A DNA stretch of 64,000 nt from Papio anubis (Eukaryota; Chordata; Mammalia; Primates; Cercopithecidae): positions 7,699,104-7,763,103 of the forward strand of contig NC_044995.1 in NCBI RefSeq assembly GCF_008728515.1, written 5' to 3'. The notes under the pieces are model-generated. The model saw nothing but the letters and a program-made list of their open reading frames with translations. It had not been told where the DNA came from and searched no databases. A program made the translations under genes and the position numbers. Below, in pieces: positions 10,320 through 22,524 of this stretch (the first letter of the stretch is position 1; every line of letters begins with the position of its first letter).

Positions 10320-11090
10320 ATGAACTATTCTTGTGGAAAAGAGTCAAACTCAGTAAAATATTTTGAGAGGTTTATTCTGAGCTAAATATGAATGACAATC
10401 AGGAGGTCCTGAGAACATGTGCCCAAGGTAATGGGGAACAGCTTGTTCTTAGACATTTTAGGGAAGCATTAGACATCAATCAAACACATTTAAGAAATAC
10501 ATTGCTTTGGCTCAGAGAAATGGGACAACTCAAAGCGGGTCTTCCAGGCTATAAGTAAATTGAAACATTTTCTGATTGACAGCTGGTTGAGTTTGTCTAA
10601 ATACCTGGGATCAATAGCAGAAATGTCAGGTTAAGACAGAAGATTGTGGAGACAAAGGTTGTTTTGAAGTCTTCTACTGGCTGCCTTAGAGACAATAGAT
10701 GACAAATGTTTTCTATTCAGACCTTTAAAAGGTGCTAGCTTCTTTCTTAATCTCTTCAGGATTGGGAGGGCCTAGAATAAAAAGATCTAGCTATGTTAGA
10801 GATTCTTTACAGATGCACATGTACCCCTCACAAAGGACAGCTTTGCAGGACCATTTCAAAATATGGCAAAGAAACATGTTTTGGGGTAAAATATTTTGAC
10901 TTTCTTCTTTGTCACGTTATTCCAGAGTCAGACTGGAAATAAGACAGGATATATAGGACTAAATAAAACCATCTGATGAGTATTTATGGTTTGTAGGGCA
11001 TGACTCCCCAGATTCCTCAGATAGGAATTTAGGCAAGATAAAAAAATCAGACCTTAGTCCTCATTCTCAAACTTTTTTTTTTTTACATTT
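10320..11090. repeat. Old interspersed repeat, family not assigned
   Basis: The sequence gaggtttattctgagc..aaatatgaatgac...caggaggtcctgagaacatgtgcccaagg is one I remember as a dispersed primate repeat. A related start (tctcaatttagaaagtttactttgccaagg) occurs near 60.22 kb. I cannot name the family. Confidence 0.45.
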
Positions 11091-11206
11091 CTTCCTGCAA
11101 TATATTTAAGCGATAAATGTTGACAACATATCAATTCCTAAATGTAATATTCACTTTATGTGCCTTCTGAAAATAAGTACAAAATGTACTTTTTATCTTC
11201 AAGCTG

Positions 11207-11510
11207 TTCTTTTTTTTTTTTTTTTTCCCTAGAAACAGGACCTAGTTCTGTCACCCAGGATGGAATGCAGTGGTGGGAACGCTGCTCACTGCAACCTCAA
11301 CCTCTGGGGCTCAAGCAATCCTCCCACTACACCTCCCAACTAGCTGGGGCCACAGGCCCTCACCACCATGCCTGGATAATTTTTTAACATTTTGTAGAGT
11401 CAGGGTTCCACTACGATGCTCAGGCTAGCCTTGAACTCCTGGACTCAAGCAATCCTCCCACCTTTGCTTCCCAAAGTGCTGGGATTACAGGTGAACCACC
11501 ACACCCATCC
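11207..11510 (-). repeat. Alu, minus strand
   Basis: Old AluJ-type copy with an 18-base T head. Confidence 0.8.
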
Positions 11511-11721
11511 AATTGTAATCTATTTTAGGTGTTTTCTTTATTGTTCTTGCATGAGTGTTCTATCAGGTGTGAATAATAAAGGCTGTAAAATAGGCAGTCT
11601 TCAAACATTGGGATTTATTTTCATATAGAGAATAATTATGAGATATTACTAAGGATACATCCCAGTCAGGTTATTCTGTTTTACGTGGGCCCTGAAGAAA
11701 ATATAACTAAATTACAAAATT
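11511..11721. other. AT-rich spacer
   Basis: Nothing recognised; the same holds for 12024-12235, 12665-12892, 13021-13489, 13726-13973 and 14246-14514. Confidence 0.5.
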
Positions 11722-12023
11722 GGCTGGGCGCCGCGCCTCCTGCCTATAATCCCTGCACTTTGGCAAGCCTAGGCGAATGGATCACCCTGAGGTCAGGAGT
11801 TCGAGGTCAGCCTGGCCAACACGGCGAAACCCCATCTGTACTAAAAATACAAAAATTAGCTGGGCATGGTGGCACGCGCCTGTAATCCCAGATACTCAAG
11901 AGGTTGAAGCAGGAGAATCGCTTGAGCCCAGGCAGCGGAGGTTGCGGTGAGCTGAGATCTCACATTTGCACTCCAGCCTGGCCAACAGAGTGAGACTGCA
12001 TCTCAAAAAAAGAAAAAAAAAAA
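11722..12023 (+). repeat. Alu, plus strand
   Basis: Complete, with A-rich tail containing one G. Confidence 0.85.
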
Positions 12024-12235
12024 TTATAAACTTTTAAATCACCTCATTTCTGCATGCAATAATTTTATGGCAATATCTGTAAGTTAACATGTACTATGAA
12101 CTCTATTTTTCACTCATATCCCTAGTTATCAAAGGTTTCATTTATCAAACACTAGTAATTAGCTAAAACATAATTACGTTTAGGAAGAAATTAGCATATC
12201 CAAAATATTAGCAAGTTTGAAAAAGCATAATGTGG

Positions 12236-12664
12236 CCAGGGGTGGCAGCTCGTGCATGTAGTTCCAGCATGATGGGAGGCTAAAGCAGAAAGATAGTTAG
12301 TGGCCAAGAGTTGGAGGCCAGCTCAGGCAACATGGTGAAACCTCATCTTTATATTTTAAATATTTATTTATTCATTCATCTTGGAGATGGAGTTTTGTTC
12401 TTATTGCTTAGGCTGGAGTGCAATGGTGTGGTGTTGGCTGACCACAACCTCTGCCTCCTGGGTTCACGTGACTCTCCTGCCTCAGCCTCCCGAGTAGCAG
12501 GTATTACAGGCATATGCCACCATGTCTGACTAATTCTCTACTTTTACTAGAGAAGGGGTATCTCCATGTTAGTCAGGCTGGTCTCGAACTCCTGACCTCA
12601 GTGATCCGCCCACTGAGGCCTCCCAAAGTGCTGGGATTAGAGGCCTGAGCCATTGTACCCAGCC
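12236..12664. repeat. Alu fragment (+) joined to Alu (-)
   Basis: A left-arm fragment 12236-12352 is followed by an inverted complete Alu 12365-12664. Confidence 0.78.
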
Positions 12665-12892
12665 TCTATGTAGCTTTTTAAAAAATCCTTGTAGCTATCT
12701 TGTTTACGGATAAAATTGGAGGAAGGTTTGCCTGACACTGTTCCCAGCTTGACTTTTCTCTTTGACTTAGTAATTTTTAGTTTCTTTCACAAGCTTCTGA
12801 CAGACATAATGCTTTGATACACTGATATTGCTTTATATAGATTTTCCAGAACAGTAAAGTCCAAGGGTCTGTCATGAACTGGGTTAGTGGAG

Positions 12893-13020
12893 GCAAGAAG
12901 ATTCCCAGAAGACTCCTGGTCTCAAGCAAACCTCACACCTCAGCCTCCCAATGTGTGACGAACACAAGTGTGATCCACTGAGCCCAGTGGAGTCTCCATC
13001 TCAAAAAAAAAAAAAAAAAA
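12893..13020. repeat. Rearranged Alu remnant
   Basis: Mixed minus- and plus-strand Alu wording ending in an 18-base A run. Confidence 0.5.
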
Positions 13021-13489
13021 GCAATACAGGAGTTAAGGTACTCTATGGAATTACATCATTTGACTTTTTTTTGGAAATGAAAAGTCTGACGTATTTATTA
13101 CTGAACCCAGCCAACCAACGTGTTCATAACAGATTCAGAGAGAAAAAAATGTATTCCCAATAAAACATGTCCCACTCTTCAGATAGTGGTGACATTTTCT
13201 GCTTGATATGGTAACGTGATTGTAATGCTCAGACAGCATAAATATGTATGTCATCTCATGTGCAATTCCTTATAGACCCAGCTTGGCTCTTCTCCAGTGT
13301 CTTCTTTTAAAGTTGCACCTGATTTTATTACCAGTTTTCATCTGAATCCACTGGGGAATGGAACGATTTTGCTTTTTTTCTTGGCCAGGAATCACTTAAT
13401 CCCGAAAGTCTTATGAGAAGATATGGCTAGAAGTGGAGTCAAGTACAAACCACGATGGCAGACAAAGGAAGAGAAGGGGCTTGATATTT

Positions 13490-13725
13490 ATTAGTATTAT
13501 TATTATTATTTTGAGAGAAAGTTTCACTCTTGTTGCCCAGGCTGGAGTGCAATGGCATCATCTCGGTTCACTGCAACTTCCGCCTCCTGGGTTTAAGCGA
13601 TTCTCCCACCTCAGCCTCCCAAGGAGCTGGGATTACAGGTGCCCACCACCATACCTAGCTAATTTTTATATTTTTAGTAGAGATGGCACTTCACCATGTT
13701 AACCAGCCTGTCCTCAACCTCTTGA
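13490..13725 (-). repeat. Alu, minus strand, truncated
   Basis: ATT-repeat head; lacks the last ~70 bases. Confidence 0.8.
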
Positions 13726-13973
13726 CTATTGTTTCTGCTGTTAGCTATCAGTCCTCTTCATTGCAGCACAAACAAGATTATTGTTTTTCCGTGAAACTGA
13801 CGTGGATGGTCTGCCTGCTGCTCCATACATAACCTTCAACCTTGTCTTCTCACAACTCAAAATGAGTTATCCATTTACAAACTGTTGATTTCTTTTGGGC
13901 ATTGTCCCCATAACCTTTTCATAAAGCATCAATGATATCATTATTCGTCTACCCAAACTTTACCATAAATATT

Positions 13974-14245
13974 CTTTTTTTGAGACATGATGGAGAGCAG
14001 TGGCAAGATCACAGTTCACTGCAGCCTCGACCTCCCAGGCTCATGCCATCCTTTGGCTGCAGACTCCACAGTAGCTGGCCCTGCAGGTATGTGCCACCAT
14101 GCCCAGCGAATTTTTGTATTTTTTTGTATAGAAGGGGTTTTCACCATGTTACCCAGGCTGGTCCTGAATACCCAGGCTCATGTGACACACCTGTCTCGGC
14201 CTCTGAAAGTGCTGGGATTAGAGACCTGAGACACTGCATCTGGTC
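13974..14245 (-). repeat. Alu, minus strand
   Basis: Diverged copy starting at ttttttgagacatgatgg. Confidence 0.78.
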
Positions 14246-14514
14246 TCATCGTAAATTTGATGTTTCTTCTTATTTCAATTTTAGCAGAATTTATATTGCT
14301 TTGATAGTCTCTTTTCAAACTCATGCCTTATCCTTCTTAGTGCCTCAAACTACAGCCTGTTCAGACATGTTATAACAGATTTGTACCAGTTTATTTTGGT
14401 GCAAAAACTGTGAAATCCATGCACAATTTTCTCATAATACATATTTTTCCATGAGCTTCTTGAAGACCTCTTGTACTAGAAAACTGTATTCAAGTGGCTA
14501 TATAAAAGGATTGT

Positions 14515-15610
14515 AGATATGCAAGTGCCATTTACTTCTGACATCCAAGGATGGTTCAACATATTCAAGCAAATCAATGTGATATACCACTTGAACAAAA
14601 TGACAGATGAAAACCACATCATCTCAACAGATGGAGAAAAATCATTTCACAAAATTCAACGTCTGATCATCATAGAAATCTTAAAACAGCTGGGCGCGGT
14701 GGCTCACGCCTGTAATTCCAGCACTTTGGGAGGCTGAGGCGGGCAGATCATGAGGTCAGGAGATCGAGACCATCCTGGCTAACATGGTGAAACCCTGTCT
14801 CTACTAAAACTACAAAAAATTAGCCGGGCGTGGTGGTGCGCGCCTGTAGTCCCAGCTATTGGGAGGCTGAGGCAGGAGAATGGCGTGAACCCAGGAGGCG
14901 GAGCTTGCAGTGACCGAGATCGTGCCACTGCACTCCAGCCTAGGCGACAAAGCAAGACTCCGTCTCAAAAAAATAAATAAATAAAAAGAAATCTTAAACA
15001 AAATAGAGAAGGAAATTTACCTGACCATTGATGAAGTGACCAACGTGGAAATAACCAAGCAGGGAAAATGGAATGCTTTTCCTATAGGATCTCAAATGAT
15101 GCAAGAATGCTCTCACTTTTTCTATTCAATAAATACAGGCTGTCCTAGCCAGAGCAATGAAATAGCAAAAGAAATGAAATGCCTCGAAATCAGAAAAAAG
15201 TAAAATTATATTTGTTTGTAGATGACATGATCTTCTGTGTAGAAAGTCACAGAGTCAAAGTACTACTGAGATTAATAAACACATCAGTAGATTTGCACAA
15301 TACAATATCAACACCAAAAATTAGTTGAATTTTCATACATTAATAATAAACAATTTTAAATGAAAATTTAAAAACACTTCCATTTGCTACAGAACTTAAA
15401 GTAAGAAATACCTAGGAATAAACAGAAAGAAGTGAGAAATTCATACACTGACATCTACAAACATTGATCAAAATGATTAAAAACATATATAAAGATACAA
15501 CCCATACTGATGTTTTGGAAAAATTAATATTGTTAAATGTTTATATAACCCAATGTGATTTAGATTCAACACGATACCCATAAAAATCCCTATCAGTATT
15601 TGTTGAAGAA
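14515..15610 (+). mobile_element. LINE-1 ORF2 fragment
   Basis: The translation between stops shows L1 reverse transcriptase wording (GWFNIFKQINVIYHLNKMTD and, later, a FVDDMI-type active site region near 15215-15230). An AluY interrupts it at 14690-14995. Both L1 ends are missing. Confidence 0.8.
14690..14995 (+). repeat. AluY inside the L1 fragment
   Basis: Full length, GCTGGGCGCGG start and A-rich end. The L1 sequence agaaatcttaaa is repeated on both sides (14673-14688 and 14987-15000 region), giving the target duplication. Confidence 0.85.
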
Positions 15611-15639
15611 ACAAAAAAACAGGCTGGGAAAATGGCTCA

Positions 15640-15745
15640 CATCTGTTGGCAAGGCTGCTCTCAAACTCCTGACCTCAAGTGATCTACTCAACTTGGCCTC
15701 CCAAAGTGCTGGGATTACAGGTGTGAGCCACCGCACCTGGCCTAA
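15640..15745 (-). repeat. Alu fragment
   Basis: Only the ctcctgacctcaag to accgcacctggcc part remains. Confidence 0.7.
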
Positions 15746-15904
15746 TCCTCTGAACATAAACACTTTAATCTCAATTAATGCTTGAACTCAGTGTTAAGTC
15801 AACTCAAACTCAAGTCAATGCTGATTTGAATCTAATGTCAATTAATGGTTGATGGTTTGCTATACTCACTGCATTTGGAACTATTACCTCAAAAATGAAT
15901 TTCC
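15746..15904 (-). other. 3' flank of the zinc-finger gene
   Basis: AT-rich, with several tcaattaatg and tcaa.tcaatg echoes; likely 3' UTR or beyond. No clear minus-strand AATAAA is visible between here and the Alu. Confidence 0.4.
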
Positions 15905-16290
15905 TGATGTCCTGCAAGGAGTCACCTCAGACTAAAGACCTTGCCACACATGACACTTGTAAGATCTCTGTCCAGTAGGGATTCTCTGATGTGTAATGAG
16001 GCATGAACGTGAAATAAAGGCTTTGACACAATCATCACACTTGTGAGGTTTCTTTCCTGTATGAATTCTCCTATGTTTTGTGTAAGATGAAACTTGACTG
16101 AAGATCTTGCCACAGTCATCACATTTGTAAGGTTTCTCTCCAGTATGAGTTCGCTGATAAACTGCAAGGTAAGAATGATGCCTGAAAAATCTGCCACATT
16201 TATAACACTTGTAAGATCTCACTTCGTTATGGTTCTCCAATGATTTGCAATGGTTGTAGCGTTACTGAAGACTTTGCGACAATCATTACA
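15905..16290 (-). pseudogene. Decayed C-terminal zinc fingers beyond the premature stop
   Basis: Downstream of the TAA the minus strand still reads as zinc fingers, but in more than one frame. The finger directly after the stop (CNDC...) is in the original frame. The next ones (CYKCG..., CDDCG..., CDDCV...) need a frame change near 16240. A one-base loss near 15945 turns CHVCGK into CHVWQG. One His is Tyr and one terminal His is Pro. This is the former C-terminal part of the protein, about five fingers, now untranslated in the simple gene model. It probably serves as 3' UTR. Confidence 0.8.
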
Positions 16291-17804
16291 TTAGTAAAGT
16301 TTCCCTACAACATGGATTGCTTGATGGTGAATGAGTGTTGACTGGCCACAGAAGGCTTTGCCACACTCATTACACTTGTACGGTTTCTCTCCAATGTGAA
16401 TTCCAGTATGTTGTGCCAAATGTGAATCATACCTGAATGCCTTGTCACAAACCTTACATTTGTATGGTTTCTCTCCAGTATGAACTGTCCTATGTATTTC
16501 AAGGAGTGACTTGAAATTGAAAACTTTGTCACATTCTTCACATTTGTAAGGTTTTTCTCCAGTATGAAGTCTATAATGACGTGCAAGGTTTGATTTTCGA
16601 TTAAAAACCTTGCCACAATCATTACACTTGTAAGGTTTCTCTCCAGTATGAAGTCTATGATGATATGCAAGACTTGATTTGTGATTAAAACTTTTGCCAC
16701 ATTCATTACACTTGTAACGTTTCTCTCCAGTATGAATGACCTTATGCATTACAAGAGATGAATTTTGAACGAAGGTCTTGCCACAGTCATTACACTTGTA
16801 AGGTTTCTCTCTAGTGTGAATTATAATATGTTGTGCCAGGTGTGAATCACGTCCAAAAGCCTTGTCACAAATCTTACATTTGTATGGTTTCTCTCCAGTA
16901 TGAATTCTGCTATGTCTTTCAAGGTGTGATTTGCGACTGAAAACTTTGTCACATTCTTCACATTTGTAAGGTTTCTCTCCAGTATGAAGTCTACGATGAC
17001 GTGCAAGGTTTGATTGTTGATTAAAAACCTTGCCACATTCATTACACTTGTAAGGTTTCTCTCCAGTATGAATTGCCTTGTGAATTACAAGGCACGACAT
17101 GTGACTGAAGGTCTTGCCACACTCATTACACTTGTAAGGTTTCTCACCAGTGTGACATCTACTATGGCATGCAAGGTATCGCTTCTGATTAAAGACCTTG
17201 CCACATACATCACATTTATATTGTTTCTCTCCTAAATGGATTATCTGACGTTTTTTTAACAGTGAGCTACAATTAAAGGCTTTGTCACTCTCATTACATT
17301 GGAAAGATTGTTCTCTCATGTGTACCTCCTGTTTTTGTGTGAGTAATGAAGAATGGAGGAAATTATTCCCATACTTATTAGAAATATGGGTTTTAGGAAT
17401 ACAAGAAATTCTTTGGGATGTTGAAACCGAGGAAGCATCACTGATAAACTTCTCAACTTGATTATCAATTTTCCCTTTGCTCTGAAATACCTGCAGTTCA
17501 GGCAGATGCAAATGAAAGCTTTGTCCAACCTGATCTTTAATAGGCTTGTTTCTAGCATGCCTTTGATCATGTCGGTCTGTACTACCAGTCAACTTTTTGA
17601 TTTCTGTCATGAGTGCTTCATAGCCATTTCTTTCATCTTCTTGCCACTGAAACTCAAAGTCCTGAAAATCTTTCTCAATTTCCTGGAGGGAAAAATCTCC
17701 AATGTGATGACTTGCTTGTCTTTGCAATGTCCCAGTGTGGATCACTTCCGTACTGCCTTGCCCTGTTAATGAGAACTTCCTTGTCATGCATTTGGAAGAG
17801 ACAG
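16291..17804 (-). CDS. KRAB C2H2 zinc-finger protein, zinc-finger exon (terminal coding exon, C-terminally truncated)
   Basis: This exon encodes the linker and DNA-binding part of a KRAB zinc-finger repressor. An acceptor (tttgtag on the minus strand) precedes position 17804; the first codon is shared with the KRAB exon. About 165 linker residues (SSKCM..., HHIGDF..., FQWQEDERNG) are followed by one degenerate finger (second Cys and first His lost) and then eleven intact C2H2 fingers with TGEKPY linkers. Helix residues -1/3/6 read in order QYC, HCI, QNR, RHR, RHQ, QSM, HSY, RNR, FLI, YHQ, GTH. The frame ends at a TAA (16291-16293) where a Lys codon of a YKC motif is expected, so about five downstream fingers are lost. 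Linker and finger wording match the human 19q13.4 ZNF816/ZNF845/ZNF765 group, but I cannot assign one ortholog. Probably nuclear and expressed; the truncation could be an allele or a fixed change. Confidence 0.9.
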
Positions 17805-18302
17805 CTACAAAATATAAACACCAATAGGTTTCCAATTAAGTGCAGACGGTAAATAATACTGAAATGTGTAAATAGGACACAAATAACAATACTTATTTTG
17901 AAATTCCCAAACATGACCTTCAAAGTTTAGGAACACAAAAGAACTAAGATTCTTTAATAAATAAAGGGCAATTACATGTATTTCAAATCATTTCTACAGA
18001 AGCCTATTCCCAATATTATGACAAAACACTGACAGGACACAAACATGTGTAAGCCTGAAGTAAGGAGTGTTTTTCCACTGTGACCCTAAAGTATATCACA
18101 ATTTGCAAAAAAAAAATTACTGTCACATCAAAGAAGGAAAAAATATATATTCTTTATATTTACAGCATATTCAGAGTATACAAATAAGTGCTAAAGGACC
18201 GGACAACGTACTATATTGGTAAATAATCCACAACAAGCCCTTGTAACGATAATCAAAATCAATGGAAATTCTGTATTGTCAAACAATCATAGCACTGAGA
18301 AG

Positions 18303-18712
18303 GTAAGAAAAGATTACAAAAATTAGCCAGGCATGGCGGCCCGCACCTGTAGTCCCAGCTACGTGAGAGGCTGAGGCACAAGAATTGCCAAGAGGCAAAG
18401 GCTGCAGTGAGTCAATATCGCACCACTGCACTCTAGCCTGGATGACAAAGTGAGACTCCGTCTCAAAAAAAAAAAAAGGCAGGGCATGGTGGCTCACACT
18501 TGTAATTCCACTATTCTGGGAGGCCGAGGCAGGCGGATCACCTCAATACAAAAAGTAGCCGGGCATGGTGGTGTGCACCTGTAATCCCAGATACCTCGGA
18601 GGCTGAGGCAGAAGAATTGCTTGAATCTGAGAGAGGAAGACTGTGGGGAGCTGAGATTGTGCCACTGCACTTCAATCTGGGCGAAAGAGTGAGACTCCGT
18701 CTCAAAAAAAAG
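18303..18712 (+). repeat. Alu right part and a second Alu
   Basis: 18303-18476 lacks the left arm; 18478-18712 has an internal deletion. Confidence 0.78.
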
Positions 18713-18804
18713 AAAATGTTAATACCATATTTTCCTGAATAACTGTGAAATATTTCCTATATCCATGTGGAACAGGCACTTTGTGACTTTTTAAAAAATA
18801 TTTT

Positions 18805-19050
18805 ATTACTTTTATATTTTTGAGACAGAGTCTTGCTCTGTCACCCAGGCTAGAGTGCAATGGCACGATCTTGGCTTACTGCAACCTTCACCTCCTGGGT
18901 TCCAGTGAGTGTCTTGCCTCAGCCTCCTGAGTACCTTGGATTACAGGCAAGTGCCAGCATGCCTGGCTAATTTTCGTATTTTTAGTAGAGATGGGGTTTC
19001 ACCATGTTGGCCATTTCGGATTACAGGCATAAGCCACTGCACCCGGTGGC
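18805..19050 (-). repeat. Alu, minus strand, with deletion
   Basis: The segment between tgttggcc and ggattacagg is missing. Confidence 0.78.
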
Positions 19051-19233
19051 ACTTTGTGACATTAATGAGTGCAGTGTGTCAGTTATATTGCATGCCACAT
19101 ACTGAATACTCACATGCAGAGTCATAAAATTCAATTAATAAAATATTGTAACCAATGATAAAACAAGAAAATAATACATACATTCATACAGTCTGCAGAA
19201 TTGTAAACAATTTCCACTTAAGAAAAAGCCACA

Positions 19234-19540
19234 GCCGGGCACGGTGGCTCAAGCCTGTAATCTCAGCACTTTGGGAGGCTGAGACGGGTGGATCACGAGG
19301 TCAGGAGATCGAGACCATCCTGGCTAACACGGTGAAACCCCGTCTCTACTAAAAAATACAAAAAACTAGCCAGGCGAGGTGGTGGGCGCCTGTAGTCCCG
19401 GCTACTCGGGAGGCTGAGGCAGGAGAATGGCCTAAACCCAGGAGGCGAAGCTTGCAGTGAGCCGAGATCCGGCCACTGCACTCCAGCCTGGGCGACAGAG
19501 CAAGACTCCGTCTCAAAAAAAAAGAAAAAAAGAAAAAAAA
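19234..19540 (+). repeat. Young AluY of the monkey-specific type
   Basis: Reads ggctcaagcctgtaatctca, ggctgagacgggtgg, ccaggcgaggtgg and gatccggccactgc, changes I associate with cercopithecid AluYR elements. Flanked by a perfect 13-base duplication, AGAAAAAGCCACA (19221-19233 and 19541-19553). Confidence 0.88.
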
Positions 19541-19690
19541 AGAAAAAGCCACAATTTCTACTTACCACCAGCACACAATATAAGAACTGAATTACATGCT
19601 AAGATCACTACCTTCTGATTTTAACAGATTGACCTCTCATGAGGTCAAGGAAATACACAGCATTACAACGAGTAAGAATTGACTTAACAG

Positions 19691-19965
19691 CCAGGTGCGG
19701 TGGCACATGCCTGTAATCCCAGCACTTTGGGAGGCTGAGGCAGGCGGATCACGACATCAGGTGTTCGAGATCAGCCTGGCCAACATGCTGAAACCCCATC
19801 TTTACTAAAAATACAAAAAAATTAGCTGGGCATGGCGGAGGGTGCCTGTAATCCCGGCTACTTGGGAGGCTGAGGCAGGAATCCTTTGAACCCAGGAGGT
19901 GGAGGTGTCAGTGAGCTGAGATCAGGCCACTGCACTCCAGCCTGGGCAACAGGATAAGACTCAAA
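19691..19965 (+). repeat. Alu, plus strand
   Basis: Complete but with a shortened tail. Confidence 0.82.
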
Positions 19966-20304
19966 CTACACAACTACTTCTCAAATTCGCTTTGGTAGTT
20001 TTGGTATTCTCTAATAGGATGTTCCTGCAGATGCAGACTTTGAGAGAATTTAGTCATGGGTGTTGACTACTCATGAATAGGACCAGTGCATTTATAAAGA
20101 GATATTAAAGGGCTCACTGCCTCTTCTTTCCACAGTGTCAGGACATGGCAGGAAGATGGCTGGGCTAAACCATGAAGAAGGCTCTCACCAGGAACCAATT
20201 TGGCTGGCACCTCGCTCTTGGATTTCCCACTTTCCAAATTCATGAAAAATAAATTTCTGCATCTTAAGCCTCCCAGTTTAAGTTATTTCCTTGTTTGTTT
20301 GTTT

Positions 20305-20805
20305 TTCAGATTCAGTCACGCTCTATCACCCAGGCTGGAATGTAGTGGCATGTTTCTCCTACCTCAAGTGATTCTCCCACCTCAGCGCAGAGTCACTCTG
20401 TCACACGGGCTGGAGTGCAGTGGCATGATCTTGGCTCAGTGCAACTTACACCTCCTGGGTTCAAGTGATTCTCCTGCCTCAGCCTCCTAAGTAGCTGGGA
20501 TTACAGGTGCACACCACCATGTACAACTAATTTTTTTTATTTTTAGTACAGACGAGGTTTCAGCATGTTGACTAGGCTTGTCTCAAACTCTTGACCTCAA
20601 GTGATCGGCCTGTCTCAGCCTCCCAAATTGCTGGGATTACAGGTGTGAGCCACTGCGCCTGGCACATTTTTGGCATTTACTGCATTCGAGGTTTCACCAT
20701 GTTGGCCAGTCTGGTCTCAAACTCCTGACCTCAAGTGATCTACCCACCTTGGCCTCTGAAAGTGCTGGGATTAGAGGGGTGAGCCACCATGGCCGGCGAT
20801 TCTAA
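20305..20805 (-). repeat. Nested minus-strand Alu pieces
   Basis: A head fragment (20305-20385), a nearly full Alu (20386-20664) and a third right-arm piece (20685-20800). Confidence 0.75.
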
Positions 20806-20980
20806 GCTATTTCTGACAGGACAGTGTTAATGACTGAGGCAGGAACAGGAGAATCTCATCATCAAAATCACTGACAGCTGACAAATCTTATTAAACAAAG
20901 GAAGTTAAGAGTCTGTACCATAAAAATTGCAATCCTTGAAGCCATCTAATGGCACTAACATGTTAAAAACCTTGAGAAAG

Positions 20981-21285
20981 GCTGGGTGCAGTGGCTTATG
21001 CCAGTGATCCCAGCGTTTTGGGAGGCTGAAGCAGGAGGATCAGAATGTCAGGAGATCGAGACCATCCTGGCTAACAAGACGAAACCCTGTCTTTACTAAA
21101 AAAAAAAATACAGAAAATTAGCCTGGCGTATTGACACCCACCTGTACTCCCAGCTACTTGGGAGGCTGAGGCAGGAGAATTGCTTGAACATGGGAGGTGG
21201 AGGTTGCAGTGAGCTGAGATCACACCACTGCACTTTAGCCTGGGCATCAAAGCAAGACTCCATCTCAAAGAAAAAAAAAAAGAGG
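20981..21285 (+). repeat. Alu, plus strand
   Basis: Counterpart of the Alu at 36494-36800. Confidence 0.85.
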
Positions 21286-21363
21286 AAATGAAAGAAGGCT
21301 ACAGAGTAACTCTAACACACAAACATAAAGTTCTCCAATAAAGGTAAATAAGAAAAACAGATA

Positions 21364-21665
21364 GGCCGGGCATGGTGGTTCATGCCTGTAATCCCAGCAC
21401 TTTGGGAGGCCAAGGCAGGCAGATCACCTGAGGTCGGAAGTTCGAGACCAACCTGACCAACAAGGAGAACCCCTGTCTCTACTAAAAATACAAAATTAGC
21501 CGGGCGTGGTGGCCCATGCCTGTAATCCCAGCTACTTGGGAGTCTGAGGCAGAAGGATCGCTTGAACCCAAAAAGCAGAGGTTGCGGAGAGCTGAGGTTG
21601 TAGCCTTGCACTTCAGTCTGAGTGACAAAAGCAAAACTGTCTCATAAATACATATATTAATTAAT
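21364..21665 (+). repeat. Alu, plus strand
   Basis: Uninterrupted counterpart of the LTR-split Alu at 36881-37600; ends in an ATTA repeat. Confidence 0.85.
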
Positions 21666-21883
21666 TAATAAAAGGACAAATACAGAAACTGGCACACGTG
21701 TACCTTTTCTTCATAACTAAACTTTTTTTCATATTATTTAAAATAAAAAGGCATGAAAAAACACTGTACATACATGTCAACCGAAATGCAACATACACAG
21801 AAATAATGTTGACATAAATTTTAAAAAGTTCTAGTGGAGAGGGAGTAGTTTTTGCAGGTTATCAGATTCTTCTGTTTTTGTTT

Positions 21884-22303
21884 GTTTGTTTGTTTTTGAG
21901 ATGGAGTCTTGCCCTAGATCCCAGGCTAGAGTGCAATGGTGCAATCTCGGCTCACTGCAACCTCCACCTCACGGATTCAGGCAATTCTCCTGTGTCAGCC
22001 TTTCAAGTAGCTGGGATTACAGGCACCTGGCACCATGCCTGGCTAAGTTTTCTATTTTTAGTAGAAACGGAGTTCACCACATTTGCCAGGTTGGTCTCAA
22101 ACTCCTGACTTCAGGTGACCTGCCTGCCTCCGCTGGGATTACAGTCACGCACTGCCGTGCCTCACTAATTTTTGTAATTTTAGTAGAGACAAAGTTTCGA
22201 CATGTTAGCCAGGCTGGTTTTTAACTCCTGACCTCAGGTGATCCACTCACCTTGGTCTCCCAAAGTGCTGGGATTACAGGCGTGAGCCACTGCACCTGGC
22301 CAG
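21884..22303 (-). repeat. Alu, minus strand, with a second right arm
   Basis: GTTT-repeat head; a partial second Alu (about 22130-22303) follows the first. Confidence 0.78.
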
Positions 22304-22524
22304 GTTACGCAAATTTTAAGTTTCATCATTATGCTATAATTTAAGATGTTTAACATACCTGCAACAACAACCTCTGCCCAAATATCTATACAACACACTT
22401 CACTTCTGCATACTGAAAGGAATGGACACTAACGTGGTTGTTATATTCACCCTGGAATCATGCTTCAACCACTTACATGTTTACTAAGAACTAAAAGACA
22501 AAACTATCTAAAATAATAACAATG

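Noticed and set aside
16305..17042. Additional minus-strand frames within the zinc-finger exon
   Set aside because: They are shifted readings of the repeated 84-base finger unit, not separate proteins.
16320..17230. Regularly spaced repeat array resembling CRISPR
   Set aside because: The 84-base periodicity is the C2H2 finger unit on the minus strand.
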